64,000 nucleotides of DNA from the NCBI GenBank assembly GCA_943331445.1, contig CALQLO010000006.1:32015-96014 (forward strand), read 5' to 3'. The translations under genes and the position numbers were made by a program. A model generated the notes under the pieces. That model was given only the letters and a program-made list of their open reading frames with translations. It was not told where the DNA came from and did no database searches. The first letter of the stretch is position 1; every line of letters begins with the position of its first letter. Source of the stretch: Akkermansia muciniphila (GTDB lineage: Bacteria > Verrucomicrobiota > Verrucomicrobiia > Opitutales > UBA953). This document shows, piece after piece, positions 36,259 through 45,400 of this stretch.

Positions 36259-38841
36259 ATGAACTTACCCTGTCTGCCGAGGCTGGTTTTTCTGTGCCTG
36301 TTATCGCTCGGGCTCAGCCCATGGCCGGCGGGTGCCGAAGCCATTGCGCCCGCGGACTTGCGCACGCTCCCGGGCTTCAAGGTCGAATTACTTCGCGCGG
36401 CCGATCTCGCCACCGAAGGCTCTTGGATCTCGATTATTCAGGATTCGAAGGGGCGCTTATTATTGGGCGGCGAGCGTCGTGACCCAATCACCCGTCTGAC
36501 TTTACAGGACGGCAAGGTCATCTCCGCCGAGAAGTTAAAATTACCGCTGAGCGAGGTGATGGGGATGCTCTTCGCTTTCGATAGTCTTTATGTGCATGCC
36601 CATGGTCGTGATGCGAGCGGTCGGGAGATTTACGGACTCTTCCGTTGTCGTTCTACGACGCCTGACGACCAGTTTGACCAAGTGCAGTTGATTCGTGAGT
36701 GGCGGGGCGGTGGCGGGGACCATGGGGCACACACCATTCTGTTGAACCCGGATAAGAAGCACCTGGACATCCTCTGCGGTAATTTCTGCGATATTCCGCC
36801 GGACCTGCTGCCGAGCTCGCCGCACCGTAATTACGCCGATGATCTGGTGCTCCCTCGCTCCGAGGACGCCACGGGCTTCGGAGCCGGTCGCAAGCCTCCG
36901 GGTGGTTTCATTGTCAGGATGGATCCCGACGGTACGCATTGCGAACTCGTCGCCAGCGGCCAACGGAATACTTACTGCGTAGCCCGTAATGCGGATGGAG
37001 AACTGCTGGGCTTCGATAGTGATTTCGAAGGCGACTGGGGTCTGCCGTGGTATCGCCCTATCCGGGTCTATCATATTACCAGCGGCGCCGATCATGGCTT
37101 CCGGGAGGGTGCCAGCAAGTGGCCCGAGTATTACCCAGACAGTTTGCCCAGCTCGGTCGTCATCGGTATCGGCTGTCCCACGGGGGTGGCTTTCGGGGCG
37201 GGTGCGAGATTTCCGGCTAAATATCAGCGAGCACTGTTCATCCAAGATTGGAGCTATGGTCGAATCCTGGCTGTACACCTGCGCCCAGACGGTTCGACCT
37301 ATACGGGTGCCGCGGAGAACTTTCTCGTTCCCGCGGCGTTGCAGGATAAGAAGGGTAGGTCCCCGTTTAATCTCACCGCGCTAATGATTGGCCAAGACGG
37401 CGCGATGTATTTCACGCTCGGCGGTCGGCATACGGCGGGTGCACTCTATCGCGTCAGCTATGTCGGCGATGCTCCGACCGACCCCGTTGACTTACATGAA
37501 GCCAAGGGGGCGGAAGCCCGTGCGCTGAGGCATCAGCTGGAGGCTTTCCATGATCACGTTGACCCGAAGGCCTTAGGCACTCTCTGGCCTCAGCTCGGTT
37601 CCGCAGACCGTTTCACTCGTTACGCCGCCCGCATCGCTTTGGAGCGTCAGCCCTTAGCCGAATGGAAATCCCGCGCCTTGGTCGAGTCCGAACCCGCCGT
37701 GGCGATGACGGCGCTCTTGGGGTTGGCTCGCGTCGGGGGACTTGAATCTCAAGCCGAAGTTCTCAAGGGGCAGCAGAAGTTTCCAATAGGGGGCCTCTCG
37801 ACTGAGTCACTTAAGCTGGAAAAACTACGCATCATCGAAGTTGCCCTCAGTCGCCATGGTCCGCCGACTCCAGCGGTGGCGGCTTCGTTGATCGCTGAAC
37901 TTACTTCGGAATATCCCGCGAAGTCGATTGCCCTTAATCGCGAGCTTTGTCAGGTGCTGCTCGCACTTGGGGCGCCAGGCGTGATTGATCGAACCATGGA
38001 TCTCTTGGCTTCCGCCGTGACCCAAGAAGAGCAGGTCACTTATCTTTTCCATCTCCGGACGATCTCCCGTGGTTGGACTCCCGCCCTTCGCCGTCGTTAT
38101 CTCAGCTGGTGGCCAGAGCAGTCTAAATCAGGCAAGCACCCAGAGGATTTATTGCGCTGGTTTGAAGAGGCTGGTCGCGGCTATGGCAATGGGGCGAGCT
38201 ACGAGAGCTTTCTCGTGAAGATTCGCCAAGAGGCCATCGCGACGATTCCTCCCGTGGAATTACCTAGTTATCAGTCGTTGATCGATTCATGGGCTGAGCC
38301 GTTGCATAACCTCCGCAAGCCCAAGAAGTCGCGCGGCTTCGTGCAGGATTGGAAAATGGCCGAGCTCGAAGGTGATTTGAAGCAAGTCGGATCAGGACGG
38401 AGTTTTACCCAAGGGCAGGATGCGCTGGCCTCCGCCCAGTGCCTCCTGTGCCATAAGATTGGCAACGAAGGCGGCTCGGTCGGTCCGGATTTGACGGCGA
38501 TCTCGAGTCGTTTCGGCCGCCGTGATATTCTCGAGTCCATCCTCGACCCCTCCAAGGTCGTCTCTGAGCAGTTCGCGAATACGGAATTCACCTTAAATAA
38601 CGGCAACCTTGTCATCGGCCGGCTGGTCAGTGAGACGGACGATAAGGTCGTGATTCGGCCTAGTATGCTCGCTCCGCAGATGCAGACCATTCGCAAGAGT
38701 GATATTAAATCGCGCCAGCTGTCGAAGATTTCACCCATGCCGCCGGGTTTGATCAGTACCCTGAATAAACAGGAAGTGTTAGACTTACTGGCCTACTTGG
38801 AGTCGGCCGCCAATCGGGACTCGGCCGTGTTCAAGAAGTAG
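36259..38841 (+). CDS. PVC-type exported heme protein with propeller and CxxCH domain
   Basis: 860 residues from ATG 36259, with a signal peptide ending at GLSPWPAGAEA. A propeller dehydrogenase-like part (about 40-420) shows GSWISIIQDSKGRLLLGGE, RGGGGDHGAHTILLNP and LFIQDWSYGRILAVHL. A helical HEAT-like region follows (about 430-700). The C-terminal TIGR02603-type cytochrome domain has CLLCH (Cys728), GGSVGPDLTAIS, RRDILESILDPSKVV and EVLDLLAYLES. It resembles the protein at 26214 but lacks the jelly-roll domain. Function is undefined; electron transfer with the DUF1592 protein is a reasonable guess. Confidence 0.87.
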   Translation: MNLPCLPRLVFLCLLSLGLSPWPAGAEAIAPADLRTLPGFKVELLRAADLATEGSWISIIQDSKGRLLLGGERRDPITRLTLQDGKVISAEKLKLPLSEVMGMLFAFDSLYVHAHGRDASGREIYGLFRCRSTTPDDQFDQVQLIREWRGGGGDHGAHTILLNPDKKHLDILCGNFCDIPPDLLPSSPHRNYADDLVLPRSEDATGFGAGRKPPGGFIVRMDPDGTHCELVASGQRNTYCVARNADGELLGFDSDFEGDWGLPWYRPIRVYHITSGADHGFREGASKWPEYYPDSLPSSVVIGIGCPTGVAFGAGARFPAKYQRALFIQDWSYGRILAVHLRPDGSTYTGAAENFLVPAALQDKKGRSPFNLTALMIGQDGAMYFTLGGRHTAGALYRVSYVGDAPTDPVDLHEAKGAEARALRHQLEAFHDHVDPKALGTLWPQLGSADRFTRYAARIALERQPLAEWKSRALVESEPAVAMTALLGLARVGGLESQAEVLKGQQKFPIGGLSTESLKLEKLRIIEVALSRHGPPTPAVAASLIAELTSEYPAKSIALNRELCQVLLALGAPGVIDRTMDLLASAVTQEEQVTYLFHLRTISRGWTPALRRRYLSWWPEQSKSGKHPEDLLRWFEEAGRGYGNGASYESFLVKIRQEAIATIPPVELPSYQSLIDSWAEPLHNLRKPKKSRGFVQDWKMAELEGDLKQVGSGRSFTQGQDALASAQCLLCHKIGNEGGSVGPDLTAISSRFGRRDILESILDPSKVVSEQFANTEFTLNNGNLVIGRLVSETDDKVVIRPSMLAPQMQTIRKSDIKSRQLSKISPMPPGLISTLNKQEVLDLLAYLESAANRDSAVFKK

Positions 38842-38904
38842 GCGGGAGGCGAGGGCTACCGGATTGCAACTTACCCGAAGTCTGATTGTCCTAGATTCAT
38901 CCCC

Positions 38905-39855
38905 ATGAAGATTCTGCTCCTTGTCTTGCTTTGTCCGTTCGCCTTGCTCGCCGTCGAGCCAGTCGCGAAGCCTATCCGGAAGATCAATCCGGGCGAAGTG
39001 ATTGTGCCGACGGAAGCCATGCGCCGAATCTGGGGCGAGCTGGTAAGCATGGATCTGCCCAGCCGCTCGGGGGTTTTCCGCAAGGAGGGCACCGATGAGT
39101 TGATGACCTTTAAGGTGCTGCCTTATGCTGAGTTGCTCCACCATGCGGCTTTTGGCGACCTGCAGGATTTCCGGGTAGGCGAGCGGGCGATCTTCCGCAT
39201 GCACGAGGACGCCGCCGGCACTTGGACTTGGCTGACCTACATTCAGGACGAAATGAATATGATGCATGGCCATAAGGAGTTCTTTCATGTGGACGCTATT
39301 GACGCCGCCTCTGGAAAAATCACCTGCACGCAAGGGAGTGCGGACAAGAGTTACATCCGTGAGAAGGGGATTACCCTCGAGACTGAGACCGCCACGCACT
39401 ATTGGAAGGACGGCAAGGCAACGGCGTTTGCCGATATCAAGCTCGGCGACAAATTGCGCACGCAGACCCACGGTATGGGCAAGGGCAAGGTGCGCATGTG
39501 CTGGGAAGTCTTTCTCGATGAAGCCAGCCTCCTTAAATTTCAGGCGACGCAACGGGCCGTGCATGCCAAGCGTATGACGGAAGAGGGCGCCCCAGGTTAC
39601 GTTGATAAAGTGACGGGCCCGCAGGTCGAGTTGACGCTCTTCCAAGAGTCCGGCGACGTCGGCCGTCAATTGCGCGAAGGCTCCCCGATTCGCTTAGCCG
39701 GTGCTGGGCAGGATCGTAAGGCGATGGGCGAGTCGGCAACTGGCAAGGTGAAGGCCGTTAAGTTCGCTGGCAACTTGTGCAAGGTGACCGTGGAGCTGGA
39801 GCAGGCCGCGACGGCGTTATCGCCTAAGCAGGTCGCCCGGCTCTGGATTAAATAA
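38905..39855 (+). CDS. Exported protein of unknown family
   Basis: 316 residues with a signal peptide (MKILLLVLLCPFALLAVEP). I do not recognise a family. The body is mixed alpha/beta, with an N-terminal half carrying a RIWGELVSMDLPSRSGVF segment, several His-rich stretches (YAELLHHAAFGDL, MNMMHGHKEFFHVD) and a C-terminal half with two small-barrel-like segments (GYVDKVTGPQVELTLF, GKVKAVKFAGNLCKVTVEL). The His clusters might bind metal. It follows the heme-protein genes by 63 bases on the same strand and may share their transcript. Confidence 0.7.
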   Translation: MKILLLVLLCPFALLAVEPVAKPIRKINPGEVIVPTEAMRRIWGELVSMDLPSRSGVFRKEGTDELMTFKVLPYAELLHHAAFGDLQDFRVGERAIFRMHEDAAGTWTWLTYIQDEMNMMHGHKEFFHVDAIDAASGKITCTQGSADKSYIREKGITLETETATHYWKDGKATAFADIKLGDKLRTQTHGMGKGKVRMCWEVFLDEASLLKFQATQRAVHAKRMTEEGAPGYVDKVTGPQVELTLFQESGDVGRQLREGSPIRLAGAGQDRKAMGESATGKVKAVKFAGNLCKVTVELEQAATALSPKQVARLWIK

Positions 39856-40059
39856 AGCGGCCAGCCTCTGCCTTTCACCATCAGTCTGGATTGCCCCCGC
39901 CAAGGGCTTCAGGTGGGTATTTTATTTCTTAAACGACACCCCTTTGGGTTATTTGTCCCCGTGTCTGAATCCTTTTATTTTAACGTCCATCCCCCTTGCT
40001 ATCCTGGGGGCATCACCCTAGACCTTCCGCTTGAATCGTACCCCTGCGATTCCCCCTCC
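39856..40059. other. Gap before the MoxR/VWA operon
   Basis: 204 bases without a supported gene. A CCCCC-N10-GGGGG dyad lies near 39990-40010. The promoter of the eight-gene operon is expected here, but I could not pick convincing -35 and -10 boxes. Confidence 0.3.
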
Positions 40060-41043
40060 ATGACCTCCCTGCAAGTCGCACTATTTGTGCTGGTGCTCTC
40101 CGTTTTTGCGGAGTGGCTGCATGGTAGGCGTGTCCGGCGGGTAGCTCGGTTGGCTTTTGGCCCGGATAACGCTCCTCGGCCTTGGACTGTGGTGGCGCCT
40201 TATCTCCGCTGCCTCGCCTTGGTGGCGTTCGCGTGGGGCTTGGCGGTGATGTTCGAACTTCACCAGGCGGCGAAGGATGGGAAGCCGCGAGATTCCAAGC
40301 AGGCCGCGCGACTGATTTTTGTCTCGGACCTTTCGCCCAGCATGTACCTCAAGGACGCTGGGCCCGAAGGGAAATCCACCCGCCAGGAACGTATGCGCGA
40401 AGAAGTTGAGACCGTGCTGATGCGTGTCGGGGGCGACCTCCGTTTCGGGGTGGTTGGGTTTTATACCGATGCCAAAGCGGTGGTGATGGAAGCCCGCGAC
40501 CCGGAGTTGGTCCGCAATGTCTTCAATGGCCTCCCGATTCAGTATATCATGAAGCCAGGGGAGACCGACCTCGGCTCAGCGGTCAATGCCGCGGTGACCT
40601 TGGTGAAGGACCTGCCCGACGAAACGGTGCGCCTGTTGATCTTTACGGATGGAGACACGATTCCCCTGCAGCCCATCCTGCCGCGCCCTAAGTCAGTAAA
40701 GGAAGTTCTCGTCCTCGGTATCGGTAATCCACGAAAGGGAACTTTCATCGCCGGCCATCAGTCGCGTCAGGATGCCGAGGTACTGGCCACCATCGCGCGG
40801 TCGTTAAAGGGTTCATACTACGACGTGAATGAGAAGCACCTGCCGACCGATGCCCTGGGGGATATGGTGATGCGGGCACCGTTGCCCAAGAGCGGCCTAG
40901 ACCTGGCCCAGCTAGCCTTGTTAGCCATGACGCTTGGCGCCCTGATCGTCGCGTTCCTGCCCGTGGCCTTGCAGTATTTCGGGACTCACTGGAAAGTAAT
41001 CCGCCCGCAAGCCAACCCAGGGGAGGGTGCCGTTACGCGATGA
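40060..41043 (+). CDS. VWA-domain membrane protein (BatA/BatB-like)
   Basis: 327 residues from ATG 40060. Two N-terminal membrane segments (about 4-19 and 48-66) and one near the C-terminus (LAQLALLAMTLGALIVAFLP) frame a periplasm- or cytoplasm-facing von Willebrand A domain. The MIDAS motif is SDLSPSM (Asp90, Ser92, Ser94), with ETDLGSA and FTDGD completing the metal site. The architecture matches BatA/BatB proteins that work with MoxR ATPases. It is the first gene of an eight-gene operon and overlaps the next gene by 4 bases (ATGA). Confidence 0.85.
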   Translation: MTSLQVALFVLVLSVFAEWLHGRRVRRVARLAFGPDNAPRPWTVVAPYLRCLALVAFAWGLAVMFELHQAAKDGKPRDSKQAARLIFVSDLSPSMYLKDAGPEGKSTRQERMREEVETVLMRVGGDLRFGVVGFYTDAKAVVMEARDPELVRNVFNGLPIQYIMKPGETDLGSAVNAAVTLVKDLPDETVRLLIFTDGDTIPLQPILPRPKSVKEVLVLGIGNPRKGTFIAGHQSRQDAEVLATIARSLKGSYYDVNEKHLPTDALGDMVMRAPLPKSGLDLAQLALLAMTLGALIVAFLPVALQYFGTHWKVIRPQANPGEGAVTR

Positions 41044-41603
41044 GAAAGTTCCTGACCTTGCTCTGGCTGCTCTTTCCTGTCGGGGTGATTTACTATCATT
41101 TTAACGCCGGCGACGCCCAACTCGCTCGGGAGAAAGCCCGCGACCACCTCGTGCAGATTCGGGCCTTAGAGCGCGTGAAGGAGCCGGACTGGATTACCAT
41201 CGTCGAGGAATACAATAAACTCGCCGCCGAATTGCCGACCGACGAACGCCCTTCGGTGCGCCATCAAATTCGCCTCGCGAAGGCCAAGGCTCGCATCGAG
41301 ATGCTGGATGTCGCCGGCGCCATCACGGATTTGACGCAGCTGCTCCTAGAGTCAGCCGCGGTGGATGGCGAGGATGGCTCGACGACCCGCGCCATCCGCG
41401 AGACGCTCGGCAAGGCTTACTTCTACGGCACTTCGTTACTGAAGGCCAATGGTGCGACCGAAGAGGAATGGCGGCCTTACGCCGAACGCACCCGCCAGGT
41501 TTTCCGCTACCTCGCGGAGCACCAAGATCCGGCCGCCTTGGCCGATTACGAGCGCCGCGTGCAGGCGGAGTTCAATCGTTCCGCCCGCCTGAATAATTTA
41601 TGA
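41040..41603 (+). CDS. Small membrane-anchored helical protein (TPR-like)
   Basis: 187 residues. One N-terminal membrane segment (LTLLWLLFPVGVIYYHF) and then an all-helical region of TPR-like spacing (RPSVRHQIRLAKAKARIEML, AGAITDLTQLLLESA). No exact family is recognised. In Bat operons the equivalent place is taken by the TPR protein BatC or BatE, which this may replace. It overlaps both neighbours by ATGA, so translational coupling is likely. Confidence 0.65.
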   Translation: MRKFLTLLWLLFPVGVIYYHFNAGDAQLAREKARDHLVQIRALERVKEPDWITIVEEYNKLAAELPTDERPSVRHQIRLAKAKARIEMLDVAGAITDLTQLLLESAAVDGEDGSTTRAIRETLGKAYFYGTSLLKANGATEEEWRPYAERTRQVFRYLAEHQDPAALADYERRVQAEFNRSARLNNL

Positions 41604-42415
41604 AAACCCATCCGTCGTTTCGCACCCTGTGGCCACTGGCCCTCTGTCTCGCTGCCTTCGCGCAGAACAATCCCGCTCCGGCGGTCGTCGAGGGTGTGAA
41701 GGGCGTTCGCCAGGAAGGTTCTGGTAAGATTCGTGAAGTTGAACCCGCTGCCAAGAACATCGCGCCGACCACGGTGCAGGGCGTCGAAAAAGTTGACGGA
41801 GTGAAGACCCCTGACGGTGCGAAGATGATCAAGGAAACCCCGCCCCCGGCCGCGGTTCCGCCGCCCACTCAGAAGGCCGTGAATGGCGTCCCCCAGACCG
41901 CTACCCCGGTCGAGCCGCCTGCGGCTAAGGGCACTCCGCCGCCTCCCGCCGTTAAGGGAGCTGGCACCAAGGGCACTCCTCCTCCCCCCGTCGCCGAAGG
42001 CACCCCGCCCCCGCCTGCCGCCAAGGGTGTCGAGAAGGTTGAGGGCGTTCATCCTCCCGAAGCCGTTAAGGGTGCGGGCACGAAAGCCACCCCGCCTCCT
42101 CCCGTGGCCGAAGGCACGCCGCCTCCGCCTGCCGCTAAGGGCGTCGATAAGGTTGAAGGTGTCCATCCCCCCGAAGCGGTGAAGCCCGCTGCTGGTGGTA
42201 TCATGCCCGTCGAAGGCGTCACCGGTATTGGCTCGGTTAAGCAGCAGAACCTCGAGGCCGCTCTCCAGGTGAAGCCCGCGGCCAAGCCTGACCCGAAGGC
42301 CGCCCATGCCGCCGCCGCGCTTCTGGGTGGTCCTGCTCCTGTCCCCAAGGGCCCAGAGAAGGATGCCCGCATCATCTTCGAAGAAGCTAAGAAAATCCCC
42401 GACAACGGTTCCTGA
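41600..42415 (+). CDS. Exported proline-rich tandem-repeat protein
   Basis: 271 residues with a signal peptide (MKTHPSFRTLWPLALCLAAFAQN). The middle is low-complexity, made of PPPP blocks and VEGVHPPEAVKG-type units. A 38-residue unit is duplicated in tandem (41957-42070 and 42071-42184), each with two TPPPP blocks, then AAKGV-K-VEGVHPPEAVK. The C-terminus (about 220-271) is ordinary and ends in ARIIFEEAKKIPDNGS. No family is known. It could span periplasmic distance or bind an SH3-like or peptidoglycan-linked partner. It lies within the MoxR/VWA operon, 32 bases before the 1175-residue gene. Confidence 0.75.
   Translation: MKTHPSFRTLWPLALCLAAFAQNNPAPAVVEGVKGVRQEGSGKIREVEPAAKNIAPTTVQGVEKVDGVKTPDGAKMIKETPPPAAVPPPTQKAVNGVPQTATPVEPPAAKGTPPPPAVKGAGTKGTPPPPVAEGTPPPPAAKGVEKVEGVHPPEAVKGAGTKATPPPPVAEGTPPPPAAKGVDKVEGVHPPEAVKPAAGGIMPVEGVTGIGSVKQQNLEAALQVKPAAKPDPKAAHAAAALLGGPAPVPKGPEKDARIIFEEAKKIPDNGS
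41957..42184 (+). repeat. Two tandem copies of a 114-base coding unit
   Basis: Copies at 41957-42070 and 42071-42184 encode nearly identical 38-residue units (differences at Gly/Ala and Glu/Asp), within the proline-rich protein. The DNA of the two copies differs at many silent sites. Confidence 0.85.
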
Positions 42416-42447
42416 GTCCCCCCACTTTCATAACTAAAAATAAAAAC

Positions 42448-45400
42448 ATGAGACTGATTCGCCCCTTCCTGTTCTGCGCTGCCCTCGCCTTGGCCGCCGG
42501 CCTTTCCGCCCAGCAACCCCTCGATGCTAAGACGCAGAAGCAGTATGAGAACCTGCTGCGCCAGCGCTTCTCCCGCGACCTCAATGAGGTTTTCGCGGCC
42601 ATGGAGCGCTCGGCTAAGTTGCAGGATAATGCGCCCGCCGACGTGCGTTTCATGCATGCCTTCCGATTGGGAGACTGGGTGGTGGTTCGCTCCGAACTCG
42701 CCAAACTGCCAGCGGACCTCTCCCGTGGCATCTACGATAAGATGTTGGCCGATCTTGCCGAACGCCCGAAGAACGGCGTACGTCTTGAGGATGTCTTCGC
42801 CCTGTCCGATGCCGTCACGGGCGAATTGACGGATATCGAAATCCGCAAGCTCGGTCAGATGCTCGGACAAATCGTCCCTCCCTCTGAAAGTTTCTGGGTC
42901 GCGGAACGTCTGGCCCGGGGTACGGAACACTTCGGTGGTAAGGATCCCGCGCGCCGTCTGGCGGCCGGCCGGCTTCTGCTGGCGGGCGGATTCAAGGAAT
43001 TGGCCCGTACTTATTTCCCCGATGAGGCTAATCTGGAAAAGATCGCGGACGAAGGCCTTCGGGCTGAAGTGGCCGCGTTTCTCGCCGCGGAGCAGGCCAC
43101 GGAGCTTGCTCAGCGCGATCAAGTGCAGCGCATCTGGGACGAAAACCTGAGCATCCTGAAGCAGGAGCGTGTGAATGACTGGGAGAAGAGCAAGGCAGCC
43201 ACCGCGCTCGTTCGAGTGCTCACTCAGGTGCCGAGCGCCGCGCTCAGTGCGACCTTTAATGATCTCATTAAGAATCAGCCAGACTCCGCGTTGAAAATCG
43301 TCGCCGGTCTGGAGCGTAAATTGCAGACCGAGTCCCGCAACGAACCCGGTACGCGCTTGGATAATCTCCGGGCCCAGACCGTCTTGGCTGGCCTGATTGC
43401 CGAACATGCCAATCTGGCCACGGGTAACTGGAAACAAGTCTTGGGTTTGATGGCCGAGTCTTGGATGGCCGAAGCCGAAACGGCGTTCAGTCAGCGTGGC
43501 GCTAATCGTCAGCGCTTCCGCTCCAATGGTGCCGACATCGACCCTGAAGAACTCCTCGCCTTGGCCCCGACGGGCAAGTGGCTCGCAGCCCTTTCGGAAG
43601 ACCTGCGCAACCGCTTCGACGCCAGCCTCTCGCGTGCCATTATCGCTAGCGCTAATTTCGAGAAGGCCGCCGACCGCATTGTCGACATCGCCCGCCGTCA
43701 TCCCGAGGCGGGTCTGGCCTTAGCAGAGGACTTTCTGCAGGCCTGGGGTCAGGCCCATAATCCGCAGCTGCCCGAGGACCTGCGTAAGCGCTACGGCTTA
43801 CCCGAGGATGCCCGCATCCCGATTACTCCGGTGATGATGGAGCGTAATATCGAGAGCCTTGCGCTCATGATGAACGTCTTCCGTAAGGCGGGCGTCGCCC
43901 CTCGCGACCAGAGCAAGGTCGTCACGGCCTTCGACCTGGCTTACAGTAATGCCGAAGCTTACCGGGATACGCATATTGAGAAGGTTTTCGGCCCGACCGC
44001 GAAGATGGACGAACAAGTCTTCTTCCTGCTCGCGCAGAAGATGCACGCCAACCTCTTCGATCGCTGGCGCCGAGTCGACCTCCAGCGCAGTAGCCTTACC
44101 CGCCGCAACGAAGCGCAGACCTACGCGATGGTGGAAGCTGGTTATACCTCGGTGCTTAAGATGATCGATCAGTGGTCGGCCGGCCGCGAGCAAGCGTACA
44201 AAGCGCTCACCCTCGGTGGCGTGGTCCTCAATGATTGGGCCGATTTCGAAAGCTTCCAGGAGCTGAATGCCACCGACCCCTCGAAGCGTATCGTCGCCGC
44301 CAAGGAGCGCATGCTCCAGTCGCAGGATTATTTCCAGCGCTCGGCCGAGGCCTATGGCAAGGCAGTCACCCGCCTGCAGCCTTCCGAGTATTCCATCGAA
44401 GGCTACCTGAGCTGGTTCAATGCCGTCGTGGGGATTGGCTCCAATGGACAGGTCAACCTTTCCAAGCCGATGAACCGCGCTGCCCTGACGCACATCCGCG
44501 AGGCGGTGCAACACCTTCCCGGCAAGACTGCGGGCATCCATATGGGCCAGCTGGCGAAAACCTTGAACACTCGTCTGACCGACACCAATAATCCGCTCCA
44601 CGAAGACCTCAAGTATCGCTACCTTGCCAGCGCCTTGGTCGTGACGAAAAACGATCCTTTCACCCTGGGCCTGAAGAAGCGCTCGGATTACCTCGACGAG
44701 TTGCTTAGCGAAATCCAAGTCAAGACCACTGTCGATGGTTCTAATACAGTCGGCGTTAATCAGGAGTTCGGCATCGTGGTCAGTGTGGTCCACACCGAAG
44801 CCATGGGCCGAGTGGCTCGTTTCGGTCAGTATTTGAGCAATGATACCGGCGCCGTTGCCGCTAATACCAAACGTCGCGGTGCGCAGGCCCGTAAGACTGC
44901 AGACACCAAGGGGCCGCGCGACGAGTTCGAGCAGACGCTGAACGACACGCTTTCGCCTTTCTTCACCATTCGCTCCGTCACCTTCGCGCTGCCTGATGTG
45001 AAGCCGCGTCCGACCAATCGGCCAGGTTGGGAGGAAACCCCGTTGGCCTATGTACTTGTCCGGGCTAAGGATGCCAGCGTGGATAAGATTCCGCCGGTAC
45101 AGATGGAGCTCCGTTTTATCGACCTCAGTGGTCCCGTTACGATTCCAGCCACCTCGGCCGAGACCTTGCTCAAGGTAGCGGCGACTTCGGTGCCGCGTCC
45201 GGCTGAGAAGATTGAGGTAATCCAGACCCTGGATACCCGACAGTTTTCGATCAACGGCTCGTTGACGCTTGATGTGGCCGCTTCCGCCACTGGGCTCATC
45301 CCGGAGCTCGAAGACCTCCTGGATCTTTCGCCCATGACCAATGTCGTGAAGGTGCGCCAGATCACCCCCATCGACCCTTTGATGGTTAGGGAGTTCAATA

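Noticed and set aside
42049..43701. Minus-strand ORF of 550 residues
   Set aside because: Antisense to the proline-rich and giant genes; the translation contains mirrored low-complexity segments and no start signal or motif.
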